DNA from: Caryophanales bacterium UBA7278
GTDB taxonomy: Bacteria > Bacillota_I > Bacilli_A > RFN20 > CAG-826
NCBI GenBank assembly: GCA_002472275.1
Contig: DKRQ01000004.1
Location: 1 to 29,827, forward strand
Direction: 5' to 3'
DNA: 29,827 nucleotides
Positions within the stretch are counted from its first letter, which is position 1. Each line of letters begins with the position of its first letter. Position numbers and translations under genes: made by a program. The notes under the pieces were generated by a model, which was not told the origin of the DNA, did no database searches, and saw nothing but the letters and a program-made list of their open reading frames with translations. Below, piece after piece: positions 1-8,496 of this stretch.

Positions 1-14
1 TGCGTTTACTATGA
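1..14 (+). CDS. 3' end of an upstream gene, probably dnaN (partial)
   Basis: In frame 3 the window opens with codons for Arg-Leu-Leu followed by TGA at 12-14, and a strong terminator starts 15 bases later. Beta-clamp (DnaN) proteins of Bacillota commonly end in a short Pro-Val-Arg-hydrophobic tail, and dnaN is the usual gene before yaaA and recF. Only three residues are visible, so the identity rests on gene order. Confidence 0.4.
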
Positions 15-28
15 AAACTCGCGTCGCG

Positions 29-60
29 AAAAAAGGTAGAAAATCGTTCTACCTTTTTTT
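29..60 (+). terminator. Rho-independent terminator upstream of yaaA
   Basis: A perfect 13-bp inverted repeat (29-41 with 47-59) encloses a 5-base loop and ends in a run of seven T. The stem is A-rich on its left arm and T-rich on its right arm, so it could work in both directions. It separates the presumed dnaN end from yaaA. Confidence 0.85.
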
Positions 61-90
61 ACTACATAGTAGTAAACTATACTCGCGGTA
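57..90 (+). promoter_or_regulatory. Putative promoter of yaaA-recF with a dyad in the spacer
   Basis: TATACT at 78-83 is a good -10 box. The -35 region is poor (only a T-run around 55-60). Between them lies a perfect dyad, TTACTAC (59-65) and GTAGTAA (69-75) with a 3-base loop, which could be an operator or just part of the terminator region. The -10 box is 23 bases before the yaaA ATG. Confidence 0.45.
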
Positions 91-106
91 AAAATAGACG
101 CTTTTT

Positions 107-319
107 ATGAAACGCTCAGTTGCCATCAAACCACCCTACATCACCCTCGGTCAGTTTTTGAAGTTCGAGGGGATTGTGGACGAAGGATTCCTCGCCAAGC
201 CCTTCCTTGCCGAGGACGTCGTCCTCGTAAACGGGGAAAGGGACACCCGCCGGGGGCGCAAGCTCTACCCGGGCGACCAGGTCGAGGTGGACGGAACGAC
301 CTATGAGATCGTCTTATGA
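107..319 (+). CDS. yaaA: S4-domain RNA-binding protein YaaA (RlbA)
   Basis: A 70-aa protein of the YaaA/YbcJ-like S4 family, the usual size (B. subtilis YaaA is 71 aa). The S4 RNA-binding fold covers most of the chain: the segment ITLGQFLKFEGIVDEG is the first helix pair, and VNGERDTRRGRKLYPGD is the loop-strand segment with the conserved basic patch. Members sit between dnaN and recF across Bacillota and are thought to act in ribosome-related RNA binding; the exact target is not visible here. The ATG at 107 has no clear Shine-Dalgarno sequence. The stop overlaps the recF start by 4 bp (ATGA), so the two are translationally coupled. Confidence 0.9.
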   Translation: MKRSVAIKPPYITLGQFLKFEGIVDEGFLAKPFLAEDVVLVNGERDTRRGRKLYPGDQVEVDGTTYEIVL

Positions 320-1389
320 ACGTTACCCGCATCGTTCTTAAGGACTTCCGATCGTATGAGTCCCTCGAAATCGAATTCGGGGACAAGACGAATCTGATCC
401 TAGGACCTAACGCGGTCGGGAAAAGCAACCTGGCCGAGGCCATCTACTACCTCTCCGCGGCGCGAAGCTGGCGGAGCAGCGACGACGATAGCCTCATCGC
501 GGAAGGGAAGGAATCCGCCTATATAGAGGCCAGGATTCACGAAGGCAGCCTCCGAAGGACCGTGTCGATTGAAATCGGCAAGGACCAAAAGAGGGTTAGG
601 ATCAACGGAAAACCCGTGGCTAGGCTCAGCGAGCTCACCGAACTCGTCAACGTGTTGGTGTTCTCGCCCTCCGACGTCTCTCTCTTCCGGGATTCCCCCT
701 CGGATAGAAGAGCGTTCCTGGACGCAAGCCTTAGCAAACAGGATCCCCGCTACCTCAAAAGCCTCTCCAAAGCGCATTCGCTGTTAAGGGAAAGGAATCT
801 CCTGCTCAAGCAAGAGAATCCTAGTAGAGACCTGCTCTGGGCCTACGCAAGGCAACTTGCCGAGGTCTCGGAGATCATCGTGAGACAAAGGGAAGCCTAT
901 TGCGAGTCGATCAATTCGGTCCTGCCGATGGTGCTAGAGAAGATCACCGGCGAGCCTAGCGATTGCCGCATCACGTATAAGCCCTTCCTAAAACCGGGGC
1001 CGAAGTTCGTGGAACGGGCCGAAAGCCTCTACCGAGACAAGCTTGAGGACGACCTCTTCAAGAAATCGACGGGGATCGGCATCCACCGCGAGGACTTCTC
1101 CCTCCGTTACAAAGGGAAGGACGTGGCCCAATACGGGTCGCAAGGGGAAAACCGCATATGCGCCCTGGCGCTTAAGCTCGCGCCTTACTACTTGGTAAAG
1201 GACGAGGCCAGGAAGCCGATTTGCGTGCTCGATGACGTCGCGAGCGAACTCGACGCCGCAAGGGTCGCGAATCTGATGAAGATCGTCCAAGAGGACCTGG
1301 GACAGACCTTCGTCACCGCGACGGAACTTAGATTAGAAGGCGCATCGATCATCGATGTGGCCGACCATAACGCCACCAGGAGGAATTGA
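316..1389 (+). CDS. recF: DNA replication and repair protein RecF
   Basis: A 357-aa RecF, close to the family's usual 360-370 aa. RecF is an SMC-like ATPase that binds DNA gaps and helps RecO and RecR load RecA. Visible motifs are the Walker A box GPNAVGKSN (residues 30-38), the family N-terminal motif around LKDFRSYESLEIEF, the ABC-type signature SQGENRICALALKLA, and the Walker B/D-loop CVLDDVASELD near the C-terminus. It starts at ATG 316, overlapping yaaA by 4 bp, and its stop is one base before the gyrB ATG. The gyrB ribosome binding site (AGGAGG, 1378-1383) lies inside the last recF codons. Nothing looks truncated. Confidence 0.97.
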   Translation: MNVTRIVLKDFRSYESLEIEFGDKTNLILGPNAVGKSNLAEAIYYLSAARSWRSSDDDSLIAEGKESAYIEARIHEGSLRRTVSIEIGKDQKRVRINGKPVARLSELTELVNVLVFSPSDVSLFRDSPSDRRAFLDASLSKQDPRYLKSLSKAHSLLRERNLLLKQENPSRDLLWAYARQLAEVSEIIVRQREAYCESINSVLPMVLEKITGEPSDCRITYKPFLKPGPKFVERAESLYRDKLEDDLFKKSTGIGIHREDFSLRYKGKDVAQYGSQGENRICALALKLAPYYLVKDEARKPICVLDDVASELDAARVANLMKIVQEDLGQTFVTATELRLEGASIIDVADHNATRRN

Positions 1390-1390
1390 A

Positions 1391-3430
1391 ATGGCAGAAG
1401 AAGAAAAGAACGGACAGCAGATTCCTGAGGAAGAACGCTTCCAATACGAAAAGCAGGACGTGTCCAACGAAAAGGAACTGGAAAAGGCCAAGGCCGACTA
1501 CGAAGCCAAGGACCTTCAGGTTCTCGAAGGCCTTGAGGCCGTCAGGAAACGCCCTGGCATGTATATCGCCACGACGGCGGAAGCTGGTTTGCACCACCTC
1601 GTGTGGGAAATCGTCGACAACTCGATCGACGAGGCCCTCGCCGGGTATTGCACCCACATCACGGTCGTCATCAACAAAGGCGATTCCATCACCGTTAAAG
1701 ACGACGGTCGTGGCGTCCCGGTCGATATCGTTGCCAAGACCGGCCTTTCTGGCGTTGAAACGGTCTTCACGATCCTCCACGCCGGCGGTAAGTTCGGCGG
1801 TGAGTCCGGCTATAAGGTCTCCGGCGGTCTCCATGGCGTAGGCGCTTCGGTCGTCAACGCCCTTTCGAGCTGGGTCGAAGTCACCGTCTGCAGGGACGGC
1901 GGCAAATATCAGATTCGCTTTGAAAACGGCGGCCACCCAGTCGGCAGGCTCCAGCGCGTCGGCGATTCGAACGAACGCGGCACCACGGTCACTTTCCAAC
2001 CCGACCCGACCATCTTCACCGAAACCACCGTCTTCAAATTCGACACCATCAAGAACCACCTCCGTCAGATGGCCTTCCTCAACGGCGGCATCGCGATCAC
2101 CCTCATCGACGATCGCGGCGAGACCCCCGTTCAGGAATCCTTCCGTTATGACGGCGGCATCCGCGAATACGTCACCTACATCGACCAGAACAAGGTTGCC
2201 GTGAACCCTGCGCCGATCTATTGCCAAGGCGCCGAGGAAGTCACCCTCGCCGATGGCGAGACCAAGCAAAGAATCTACGCCGAAGTCGCCCTTCAGTGGA
2301 CCGACTCCTATTCCTCTGACGGCATCTATTCCTTCTGCAACAACATCTCCACCAAAGAAGGCGGTACTCATAACGAAGGCTTGAACCTCGCCCTCAACCG
2401 CATCATCAACGACTATGCCAAGAGGAACAAACTCCTCAAGGAAGGCGACAGCAACTTCTCCACCGATGACTGCCGCGAAGGTTTGACCGCCGTTATCTCG
2501 GTTAAGCATCCGAACCCCCAATACGAAGGCCAGACCAAGACCAAACTCGGCAACTCCGAGGTCCGTAAGATCGTCTCCACCGTCGTCGGCGAAGGACTTT
2601 CCCAGTATTTGATGGAAAACCCCGCCGAGGCCAAGGCGATCATCGAGAAGATCCAACTCGCTTCCAAGGCTAGGGACGCCGCGCGTGCCGCTAGGGAAAA
2701 GATCAGGAAATCCGCTTTGGAAATCACGACCCTTCCCGGCAAACTCGCCGACTGCTCCTCCCGTGACCCTGAGGTTTGTGAACTCTACATCGTCGAGGGT
2801 AACTCCGCCGGCGGCTCCGCCAAAAACGGCCGCGACAGGGAAATCCAAGCCATTCTTCCTTTGAGGGGTAAGATCCTTAACGTCGAAAAAGCCAGGGAAG
2901 ACCGCATTTGGGCCAATGCCGAAATCGGCAACCTGATCACCGCGATCGGCGGTGGCATCCGCGAGAACTTCGACGTCTCCAAGATCCGTTATCACAAGAT
3001 CGTCATCATGACCGACGCCGACGTCGACGGCGACCACATCCGCATCTTGCTACTTACCTTCTTCTATCGTTTCATGAGGCCGCTTCTAGATGGTGGATTC
3101 GTCTACATCGCCCAACCGCCTCTATACAAGATCGACTACAAAGGCTCGGCTTATTACGCCTATAACGACGCGCAACTAGAGAACCTCCGCAGGGAACTCA
3201 ACCTCAAGCCGGGTTTCGCGTTCCAACGTTACAAAGGTCTAGGCGAAATGGACGCCGAGCAGCTATGGGAGACCACCATGGATCCCAAAGCCAGGAAGAT
3301 GATCCGCATCACCGTCGAAGACGCCGCGGACGCCGAAAAGGCCTTCACCGAACTGATGGGCGACGAGGTCGCGCCACGCCGCCAATACATCGTCGAGAAC
3401 GCGAAGTTCGTTAAGAACCTCGATATCTGA
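1391..3430 (+). CDS. gyrB: DNA gyrase subunit B
   Basis: A 679-aa GyrB, the ATPase and TOPRIM subunit of gyrase. An in-frame ATG exists at 1355, but the ATG at 1391 follows AGGAGG at 1378-1383 with a 7-base gap and is the better start. The GHKL ATPase motifs are present: EIVDNSIDEALAG, DDGRGVPVDI and GGLHGVGASVVNALS. The TOPRIM domain has the catalytic Glu469 in VEGNSAGG and the acidic cluster MTDADVDGD (Asp542, 544, 546), followed by RYKGLGEMDAEQLW. Two features are odd: the N-terminus carries about 35 extra residues rich in Glu and Lys before the LQVLEGLEAVRKRPGMYI block, and residue 471 is Asn where the family motif EGDSAGG has Asp (E. coli Asp426). It lies in an operon with recF and gyrA. 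Confidence 0.98.
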   Translation: MAEEEKNGQQIPEEERFQYEKQDVSNEKELEKAKADYEAKDLQVLEGLEAVRKRPGMYIATTAEAGLHHLVWEIVDNSIDEALAGYCTHITVVINKGDSITVKDDGRGVPVDIVAKTGLSGVETVFTILHAGGKFGGESGYKVSGGLHGVGASVVNALSSWVEVTVCRDGGKYQIRFENGGHPVGRLQRVGDSNERGTTVTFQPDPTIFTETTVFKFDTIKNHLRQMAFLNGGIAITLIDDRGETPVQESFRYDGGIREYVTYIDQNKVAVNPAPIYCQGAEEVTLADGETKQRIYAEVALQWTDSYSSDGIYSFCNNISTKEGGTHNEGLNLALNRIINDYAKRNKLLKEGDSNFSTDDCREGLTAVISVKHPNPQYEGQTKTKLGNSEVRKIVSTVVGEGLSQYLMENPAEAKAIIEKIQLASKARDAARAAREKIRKSALEITTLPGKLADCSSRDPEVCELYIVEGNSAGGSAKNGRDREIQAILPLRGKILNVEKAREDRIWANAEIGNLITAIGGGIRENFDVSKIRYHKIVIMTDADVDGDHIRILLLTFFYRFMRPLLDGGFVYIAQPPLYKIDYKGSAYYAYNDAQLENLRRELNLKPGFAFQRYKGLGEMDAEQLWETTMDPKARKMIRITVEDAADAEKAFTELMGDEVAPRRQYIVENAKFVKNLDI

Positions 3431-3444
3431 TAGGAGGAAGAACA

Positions 3445-6150
3445 ATGGAAAACGACGAAAAGAAAATCCAAGAGGGCCAAGAGCCCGAAGAAGACGAAGA
3501 AGCTTCCTCCAAGGAGTCTTCCGCCCCTTCAATGAGCAAAGAAGGCGCCCAATCCGATGACGCCATGTTCGGACATGAGGCCGCGGTTTCGGGCATCATC
3601 CCCGGTTTGATCGACCGCGACGTCACCACCGAAGTCAGGACCGCGTTCCTCGACTACTCGATGTCCGTCATCGTCTCCCGTGCCATCCCCGATGTCCGCG
3701 ACGGCTTCAAACCCGTTCAGCGCCGCATCATCTTCGGCATGAACGAGGCCAAGATGTATCCGAGCAAACCCCATATGAAGTGCGCCCGTATCGTCGGTGA
3801 CGTCATGGGTAAATATCACCCCCACGGCGACTCCGCCCTTTACCTCACCCTCGCCCGTATGGCGCAGCCCTTCTCGCTCCGTTATACCCTTGTCGATGGC
3901 CACGGTAACTTCGGCTCCATCGACGGCGACGAACCCGCCGCCATGCGTTACACCGAGGCGAGGATGAACAAGCTCTCCCTCGAGATGGTGCGCGACATCG
4001 AAAAGGAAACCGTTCCTTTCGCGCCTAACTACGACGGCACCCTCACCGAACCCGAGGTCCTTCCTTCCCGCTTCCCCAACCTGCTCGTCAACGGCAGTCA
4101 GGGTATCGCGGTCGGTATGGCGACCAACATGCCCCCTCACAACATGAGGGAGGCCATCGACGCCGTCATCGCCGTGGCGAAGAACCCCGATCTCACCCCG
4201 CTTGAGATCATGCAGAACTACCTACCTGGCCCCGACTTTCCTTCCGGAGGCATCATTTTGGGCAGGCAAGGCATACTTGATGCCTATACCACTGGGCAAG
4301 GTTCCATCACCATCCGTTCCAAATACCACATCGAGGACATGGCTAACGGCAAGTCCCGCATCATCGTGACCGAGATTCCCTATCAGGTGAACAAGGCCTC
4401 CATGATCGAGAACATCGCCCAGCTCGTCCGCGAGAAAGTCATCGACGGCATCACCGACGTCCGCGACGAATCCAACAAAGAAGGCATCCGCGTCGTCATC
4501 GAAATCCGCAAGGACTCCATCCCCGAAGTCGTCGCCAATAACCTTCTTAAGCACACCGCCCTCCAAACCAACTTTGGCATCATCAACCTCTGCCTTGAAG
4601 AAGGCGCGCCTAAGATCCTTCCTATCGACGCCCTTTTGAAGGACTACGTCGAATTCCAGGTTCGGGTTTTGACCCGCAGGACCCAGTTCCTCTTGGGCGA
4701 GGATTCCCGTCGCCTCCACATCGTCGAAGGCCTCATCTTGGCCCACGACAACATCGACGAGGTCATCCACATCATCCGAGATTCCAAGGAAGACTCCGAA
4801 TCCAAGCAGAGACTCAATGAGCGCTTCGGCCTTTCCGAAGAGCAGTGCGACGCCATCCTCGCGATGACCCTCCGCCGCTTGCAGGGTATGGAACAAGATA
4901 AACTCCTCGCCGAGAAGCACGAACTCGAAGCCAACATCGCCGAATACAACAGGCTCCTTTCCGCCAGGGAGAACATCATCGACCTCATGATCAAGGAAAT
5001 CACCGAGATCAAGGATCGCTTTGGTGACGACCGCCTTACCGAAATCTCCGACGAGGCCGCCGACATCGAGAACGAAGATCTCATCCCGCAGAAGAACATC
5101 ATCGTCTCGCTTACCCGTAACGGTTACATCAAGAGGGTCGATGACGACACCTTCTCCGCCCAACATCGCGGCGGCAGGGGCATCACCGGCATGAAGACCA
5201 CGGCCGGGGACATCGTGCGCCTTATCAAACACACGAAGACCCACACCGACCTACTCTTCTTCACGACCTTAGGTCGTGTCTACCGCCTCCGTGGCTACCA
5301 GATCCCCGATTCCGGAAGGATCGGCAAAGGCGTGCCCGCGCAGAACTTCCTTAACCTCGACAAAGAGGAAAAGGTCGTCTCCATCGTTCCTTGCGAGGAC
5401 TATCCGGAAGACAACTACCTCTTCTTCGTCACCGTCAACGGCATCGTCAAGAGAACCTCTTTAAAGGAATTCGCCTCCATCCACTCTAACGGCAAGATCG
5501 CCCTTGGCCTAAGGGAAGGCGACGACCTCTTCGACGTCAAGAGGACCAACGGCTCCTCCATCATCTCCCTTGCCTCGAGCAACGGTAAGATGTGCTCCTT
5601 CAACGAATCCGATGTCCGCGCCATGGGCCGTACCGCTTCCGGCGTCACCGGCATGGACCTCAAAGACGGCAGCCAGATTGTCGGCGTCACCGGCTCCTTC
5701 GAGGGCGACAAGATCCTCGTCCTCTCCACCCGTGGCTACGGCAAGATCTCCTATGCCGCCGACACCGAGGTTACCTTAGAAGACGGCACCACCCGCACCT
5801 ATGACGGCTACCGCCTCACCAAGAGGGGCGCCAAAGGTGTCACCACGATGAATTTGACCCCGAAGAACGGCAAGCTCATCGCCGTCGTTGCCGTCAGCGG
5901 CGACGAGGACCTCCTCGTCGTCACGCAGCAAGGCATCGTCATCCGCACCCCGCTAAGCGAGGTAAAGGTGGCCGGCAGGAACACCCAGGGCGTCAAGATC
6001 ATCAACATCGACGACAAGTCCCGCGTGGCTTCCATCGCCATCATGCCTCATAGCGACGAAACCGAAGACGAGGAATTCGAGGAAGAGGTTGCCGAAGAAA
6101 GCGAACCCGCTTCTGAAGAAGCCCCTGTCACCCCCGATTCCGTCGAGTGA
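3445..6150 (+). CDS. gyrA: DNA gyrase subunit A
   Basis: A 901-aa GyrA, the breakage-reunion subunit. The catalytic tyrosine is Tyr169 in AAMRYTEAR (E. coli Tyr122). The GyrA box variant QHRGGRG is present before the beta-pinwheel C-terminal domain, which separates it from ParC. The family core starts around VTTEVRTAFLDYSMSVIV; before it lies an acidic, Ser-rich extension that shifts numbering by 47 relative to E. coli. The last 35 or so residues are also strongly acidic. In the quinolone-determining region the sequence is HPHGDSALYLTLARMAQ: Ser130 (E. coli 83) is kept, but residue 134 (E. coli Asp87) is Leu. The start ATG follows AGGAGG at 3432-3437. It is 14 bp downstream of gyrB. Confidence 0.98.
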   Translation: MENDEKKIQEGQEPEEDEEASSKESSAPSMSKEGAQSDDAMFGHEAAVSGIIPGLIDRDVTTEVRTAFLDYSMSVIVSRAIPDVRDGFKPVQRRIIFGMNEAKMYPSKPHMKCARIVGDVMGKYHPHGDSALYLTLARMAQPFSLRYTLVDGHGNFGSIDGDEPAAMRYTEARMNKLSLEMVRDIEKETVPFAPNYDGTLTEPEVLPSRFPNLLVNGSQGIAVGMATNMPPHNMREAIDAVIAVAKNPDLTPLEIMQNYLPGPDFPSGGIILGRQGILDAYTTGQGSITIRSKYHIEDMANGKSRIIVTEIPYQVNKASMIENIAQLVREKVIDGITDVRDESNKEGIRVVIEIRKDSIPEVVANNLLKHTALQTNFGIINLCLEEGAPKILPIDALLKDYVEFQVRVLTRRTQFLLGEDSRRLHIVEGLILAHDNIDEVIHIIRDSKEDSESKQRLNERFGLSEEQCDAILAMTLRRLQGMEQDKLLAEKHELEANIAEYNRLLSARENIIDLMIKEITEIKDRFGDDRLTEISDEAADIENEDLIPQKNIIVSLTRNGYIKRVDDDTFSAQHRGGRGITGMKTTAGDIVRLIKHTKTHTDLLFFTTLGRVYRLRGYQIPDSGRIGKGVPAQNFLNLDKEEKVVSIVPCEDYPEDNYLFFVTVNGIVKRTSLKEFASIHSNGKIALGLREGDDLFDVKRTNGSSIISLASSNGKMCSFNESDVRAMGRTASGVTGMDLKDGSQIVGVTGSFEGDKILVLSTRGYGKISYAADTEVTLEDGTTRTYDGYRLTKRGAKGVTTMNLTPKNGKLIAVVAVSGDEDLLVVTQQGIVIRTPLSEVKVAGRNTQGVKIINIDDKSRVASIAIMPHSDETEDEEFEEEVAEESEPASEEAPVTPDSVE

Positions 6151-6165
6151 TAAGGAGCCAATAGG

Positions 6166-7176
6166 GTGAAAGTATTCATCCATCATAGGCAAAAGAAAGA
6201 AACCGCGATTTTCGAAGGCGCCCGCATGAGGAAAACCCTCAAGGGCGCCTGCGAAGCGGTAGGGGTCGAATGGGTTGACTCGCCCCACATGGACGCCGAG
6301 ATCGCCCACTTCATCTCCCCGCGCGATCTTCATCTAGCTAGAGCGGAGAAAGAACGCGGGAGCAAGATCGTCGTCAGCGCCTTCTATTGCGAATCCGACC
6401 CCGAGGCGTGCTTCTTCAAAGAGACCTGGACCGGCAACGAGAAGCTTTCCAAAAAAGGAAGGCAGATGCTCGAAGTCGCCGACTTGATCCTGGTTCCTAG
6501 CGAAGGGTTACGCCGCTATTTGGTCAGCATCGGCTTGCAGGCGAAAATCGACGTCTTAAGGCCGACGGTCGACCTCCGTCGCTTCAGCGGGCCCATCCAA
6601 GAAGCGATGATATTCCCGCGTTATTTCACGTTGCCACCGAATGCGAAAACGGTGATTGCGACGGGTTCCTATGCGGATAAAAAAACCCTCGATTTCATCA
6701 AAAACGTTGCAAAAGCCTGCCCAAAAATCGATTTTTACTTCTTCGGCGTGTTTCCAAAACGCGACGGATTCGGTTTGTCTAGGGCGGTGGCTTTGGTGAA
6801 AAAACCCAAAAACCTCCATTTGCTTAGGACCGTTCAAGACGACATCTACCGCTCGGGCATCCTCAATTGCCTCGCCTACATTTCTAACGACTCCTTGAGG
6901 CCGGACGCGATTCGTTCCCTCGAGGCGTTCGCCGCGAAAAGGCAGGTCCTCGTGATTGGGCCCGCCAGAAAAAAAGGCGAGAACCTGCTGCTCGAAGAAG
7001 GGTCGACCTGCTTCTATTTCGACGATCCCGAGAAAATGGGAAAATACTTGCTAACGCTATATCAAGGCAGCGCGCCGAGCACTATAATCTCGGCATACAA
7101 AGTGGCAGAAAGCCACTCGCTCCCTTACTTTGGCAAAAAGCTGAAGGAAGAGTACGAATCCCTGATAAGGGAATAA
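6166..7176 (+). CDS. GT4-like glycosyltransferase
   Basis: A 336-aa protein that reads as a two-domain GT-B fold glycosyltransferase of family 4. The N-terminal half ends in a typical hinge, VADLILVPSEGLRRYLVSIG followed by IDVLRPTVDLRRF. The C-terminal half opens with KTVIATGSYADKKTLDFI and ends in the sugar-nucleotide site SLEAFAAKRQVLVIG and the EEGSTCFYFDDPEKM loop. In the usual E-x7-E pair the second Glu is kept (in SLEAF), while the first position seems to be Arg, so catalysis is uncertain. The start is GTG 6166, with AAGGAG at 6152-6157 just after the gyrA stop. The gene sits between gyrA and serS in one transcript. Related enzymes in Mollicutes make membrane glycolipids; the substrate here is not known. 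Confidence 0.75.
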   Translation: MKVFIHHRQKKETAIFEGARMRKTLKGACEAVGVEWVDSPHMDAEIAHFISPRDLHLARAEKERGSKIVVSAFYCESDPEACFFKETWTGNEKLSKKGRQMLEVADLILVPSEGLRRYLVSIGLQAKIDVLRPTVDLRRFSGPIQEAMIFPRYFTLPPNAKTVIATGSYADKKTLDFIKNVAKACPKIDFYFFGVFPKRDGFGLSRAVALVKKPKNLHLLRTVQDDIYRSGILNCLAYISNDSLRPDAIRSLEAFAAKRQVLVIGPARKKGENLLLEEGSTCFYFDDPEKMGKYLLTLYQGSAPSTIISAYKVAESHSLPYFGKKLKEEYESLIRE

Positions 7177-7185
7177 GGAGACGAT

Positions 7186-8466
7186 ATGATTGACGTCAAA
7201 CTGATTTTGGAAAAACCCGAATACGTGAAGGCCGCCCTCGCGAAGAAGATGTGGGACTTCGATCCCGCGCCGATTCAGGAGCTTTCTAAGCGCAGGCTCG
7301 AACTCCTCAAGAAGGTCGAGTCCAACAAAGCGGAGCAAAACGCGCTTTCCGCTTCCGTTCCCGCGGTCAAAAAAGAAGGCGGCGACGTCAAAGCCATCTT
7401 CGAGAAAGTCAAAGCCCTCGGCGCGGCCAACAAGCAAGACGAAGCCGAACTTAACGAAGTCGAAGCCAAGATCAAGGCTCTCGTCGAAGTGCTTCCTAAC
7501 CTTCCTGATGATGACCTCGCCCCCGGTTATAAGGAGAACAACAAACCCTTCTACCATTTTGGTGAAGAGAGGAAGTTCGACTTCCCGATGAAGGACCACG
7601 TCGAACTCGCCGAGTCCCTTGGCCTCATCGATTACAAGAGGGCCGCGAAGATCTCCGGCTCTGGCACCTGGATGTACACCAACCTTGGCGCGCGTCTAGA
7701 ATGGGCGCTACTTAACTATTTCATCGACACCCACCTAAAAGATGGCTATGAGATGATCCTGCCGCCCCATATCCTTAACTACGAATCCGGCTATACCGCT
7801 GGTCAATTCCCGAAATTCCAGGAAGACGTCTTCTATCTAGAAGGCATGGAACCGAGGAAGTTCCTCCTCCCGACCGCCGAGACCGCGCTCGTCAACGTCT
7901 ACCGTAATGAGATCCTCCCCGCCAGCGAACTCCCGAAGAAATTCTTCGCCTACACCCCTTGCTATCGTAAGGAAGCGGGTTCCTACCGCACCGAGGAAAG
8001 GGGCATGATCCGCGGCTATCAATTCAACAAAGTTGAAATGGTCCAATACACCACCCAAGAAGGCAGCGATGCCGCCTTCGAGGAAATGGTCAAAAAGGCG
8101 CAGGCTCTCGTCGAGGGCCTTGGCCTCACCTACCAAATGGATAAGCTCGCCGCCGGCGACTGCTCCCACTCTATGGCGAGGACCTATGATATCGAAGTCT
8201 GGATCCCGTCCATGGGCATCTACAAGGAAGTCTCCTCCGTTTCTAACGCCAGGGATTACCAAGCCCGCCGCGGCATGATCCGTTATAAGGACAAAGACGG
8301 CAAGACCAAGTTCTGCCACACTCTCAACGGCTCTGGCCTAGCGACTTCCCGCGTCTTCCCCGCCATCCTCGAGCAATATCAGCAAGCCGATGGTTCGGTC
8401 ATCGTACCTGAGGTCCTAAGGAAATACCTCGGTGGCCTCGAGGTCCTAAAACCGATCAAAAAGTAA
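7186..8466 (+). CDS. serS: Seryl-tRNA synthetase
   Basis: A 426-aa class II SerRS, the family's usual length. It charges tRNA-Ser and tRNA-Sec with serine. The N-terminal 110 residues form the long antiparallel coiled-coil arm that binds the tRNA variable arm (LSKRRLELLKKVESNKAEQN and the return helix). Motif 2 is CYRKEAGSYRTEERGMIRG with FNKVEM following, and motif 3 is GSGLATSRVFPAILEQYQ. The more usual His in the RxHQF part of motif 2 is Tyr here. The start is ATG 7186, preceded by AAGGAG at 7174-7179. No T-box leader can fit, because the gap to the previous gene is 9 bp. A terminator follows at 8472. Confidence 0.97.
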   Translation: MIDVKLILEKPEYVKAALAKKMWDFDPAPIQELSKRRLELLKKVESNKAEQNALSASVPAVKKEGGDVKAIFEKVKALGAANKQDEAELNEVEAKIKALVEVLPNLPDDDLAPGYKENNKPFYHFGEERKFDFPMKDHVELAESLGLIDYKRAAKISGSGTWMYTNLGARLEWALLNYFIDTHLKDGYEMILPPHILNYESGYTAGQFPKFQEDVFYLEGMEPRKFLLPTAETALVNVYRNEILPASELPKKFFAYTPCYRKEAGSYRTEERGMIRGYQFNKVEMVQYTTQEGSDAAFEEMVKKAQALVEGLGLTYQMDKLAAGDCSHSMARTYDIEVWIPSMGIYKEVSSVSNARDYQARRGMIRYKDKDGKTKFCHTLNGSGLATSRVFPAILEQYQQADGSVIVPEVLRKYLGGLEVLKPIKK

Positions 8467-8471
8467 AATAG

Positions 8472-8496
8472 AACCCCATCTTTGATGGGGTTTTCT
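8472..8496. terminator. Bidirectional terminator between serS and the XRE pair
   Basis: AACCCCATC (8472-8480) pairs with GATGGGGTT (8484-8492) around a TTT loop, followed by TTCTT. The region just left of it is A-rich on the plus strand, so the same hairpin can terminate the convergent minus-strand operon whose last stop codon is at 8496-8498. Confidence 0.9.

Noticed and set aside
1349..3037. Long minus-strand open frame (562 codons) opposite gyrB
   Set aside because: It is the antisense of a secure gyrB, arises from the strong third-position GC bias, has a low-complexity Asp/Gly/Val/Phe-rich translation, and has no recognisable domain.
4222..5244. Long minus-strand open frame (340 codons) opposite gyrA
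   Set aside because: Same cause as the frame opposite gyrB: composition-driven antisense of a conserved gene, with a biased translation.
7177..7185. T-box or other leader before serS, and likewise before metG
   Set aside because: The gap before serS is 9 bp, and the region before metG is about 90 bp with no T-box core sequence.
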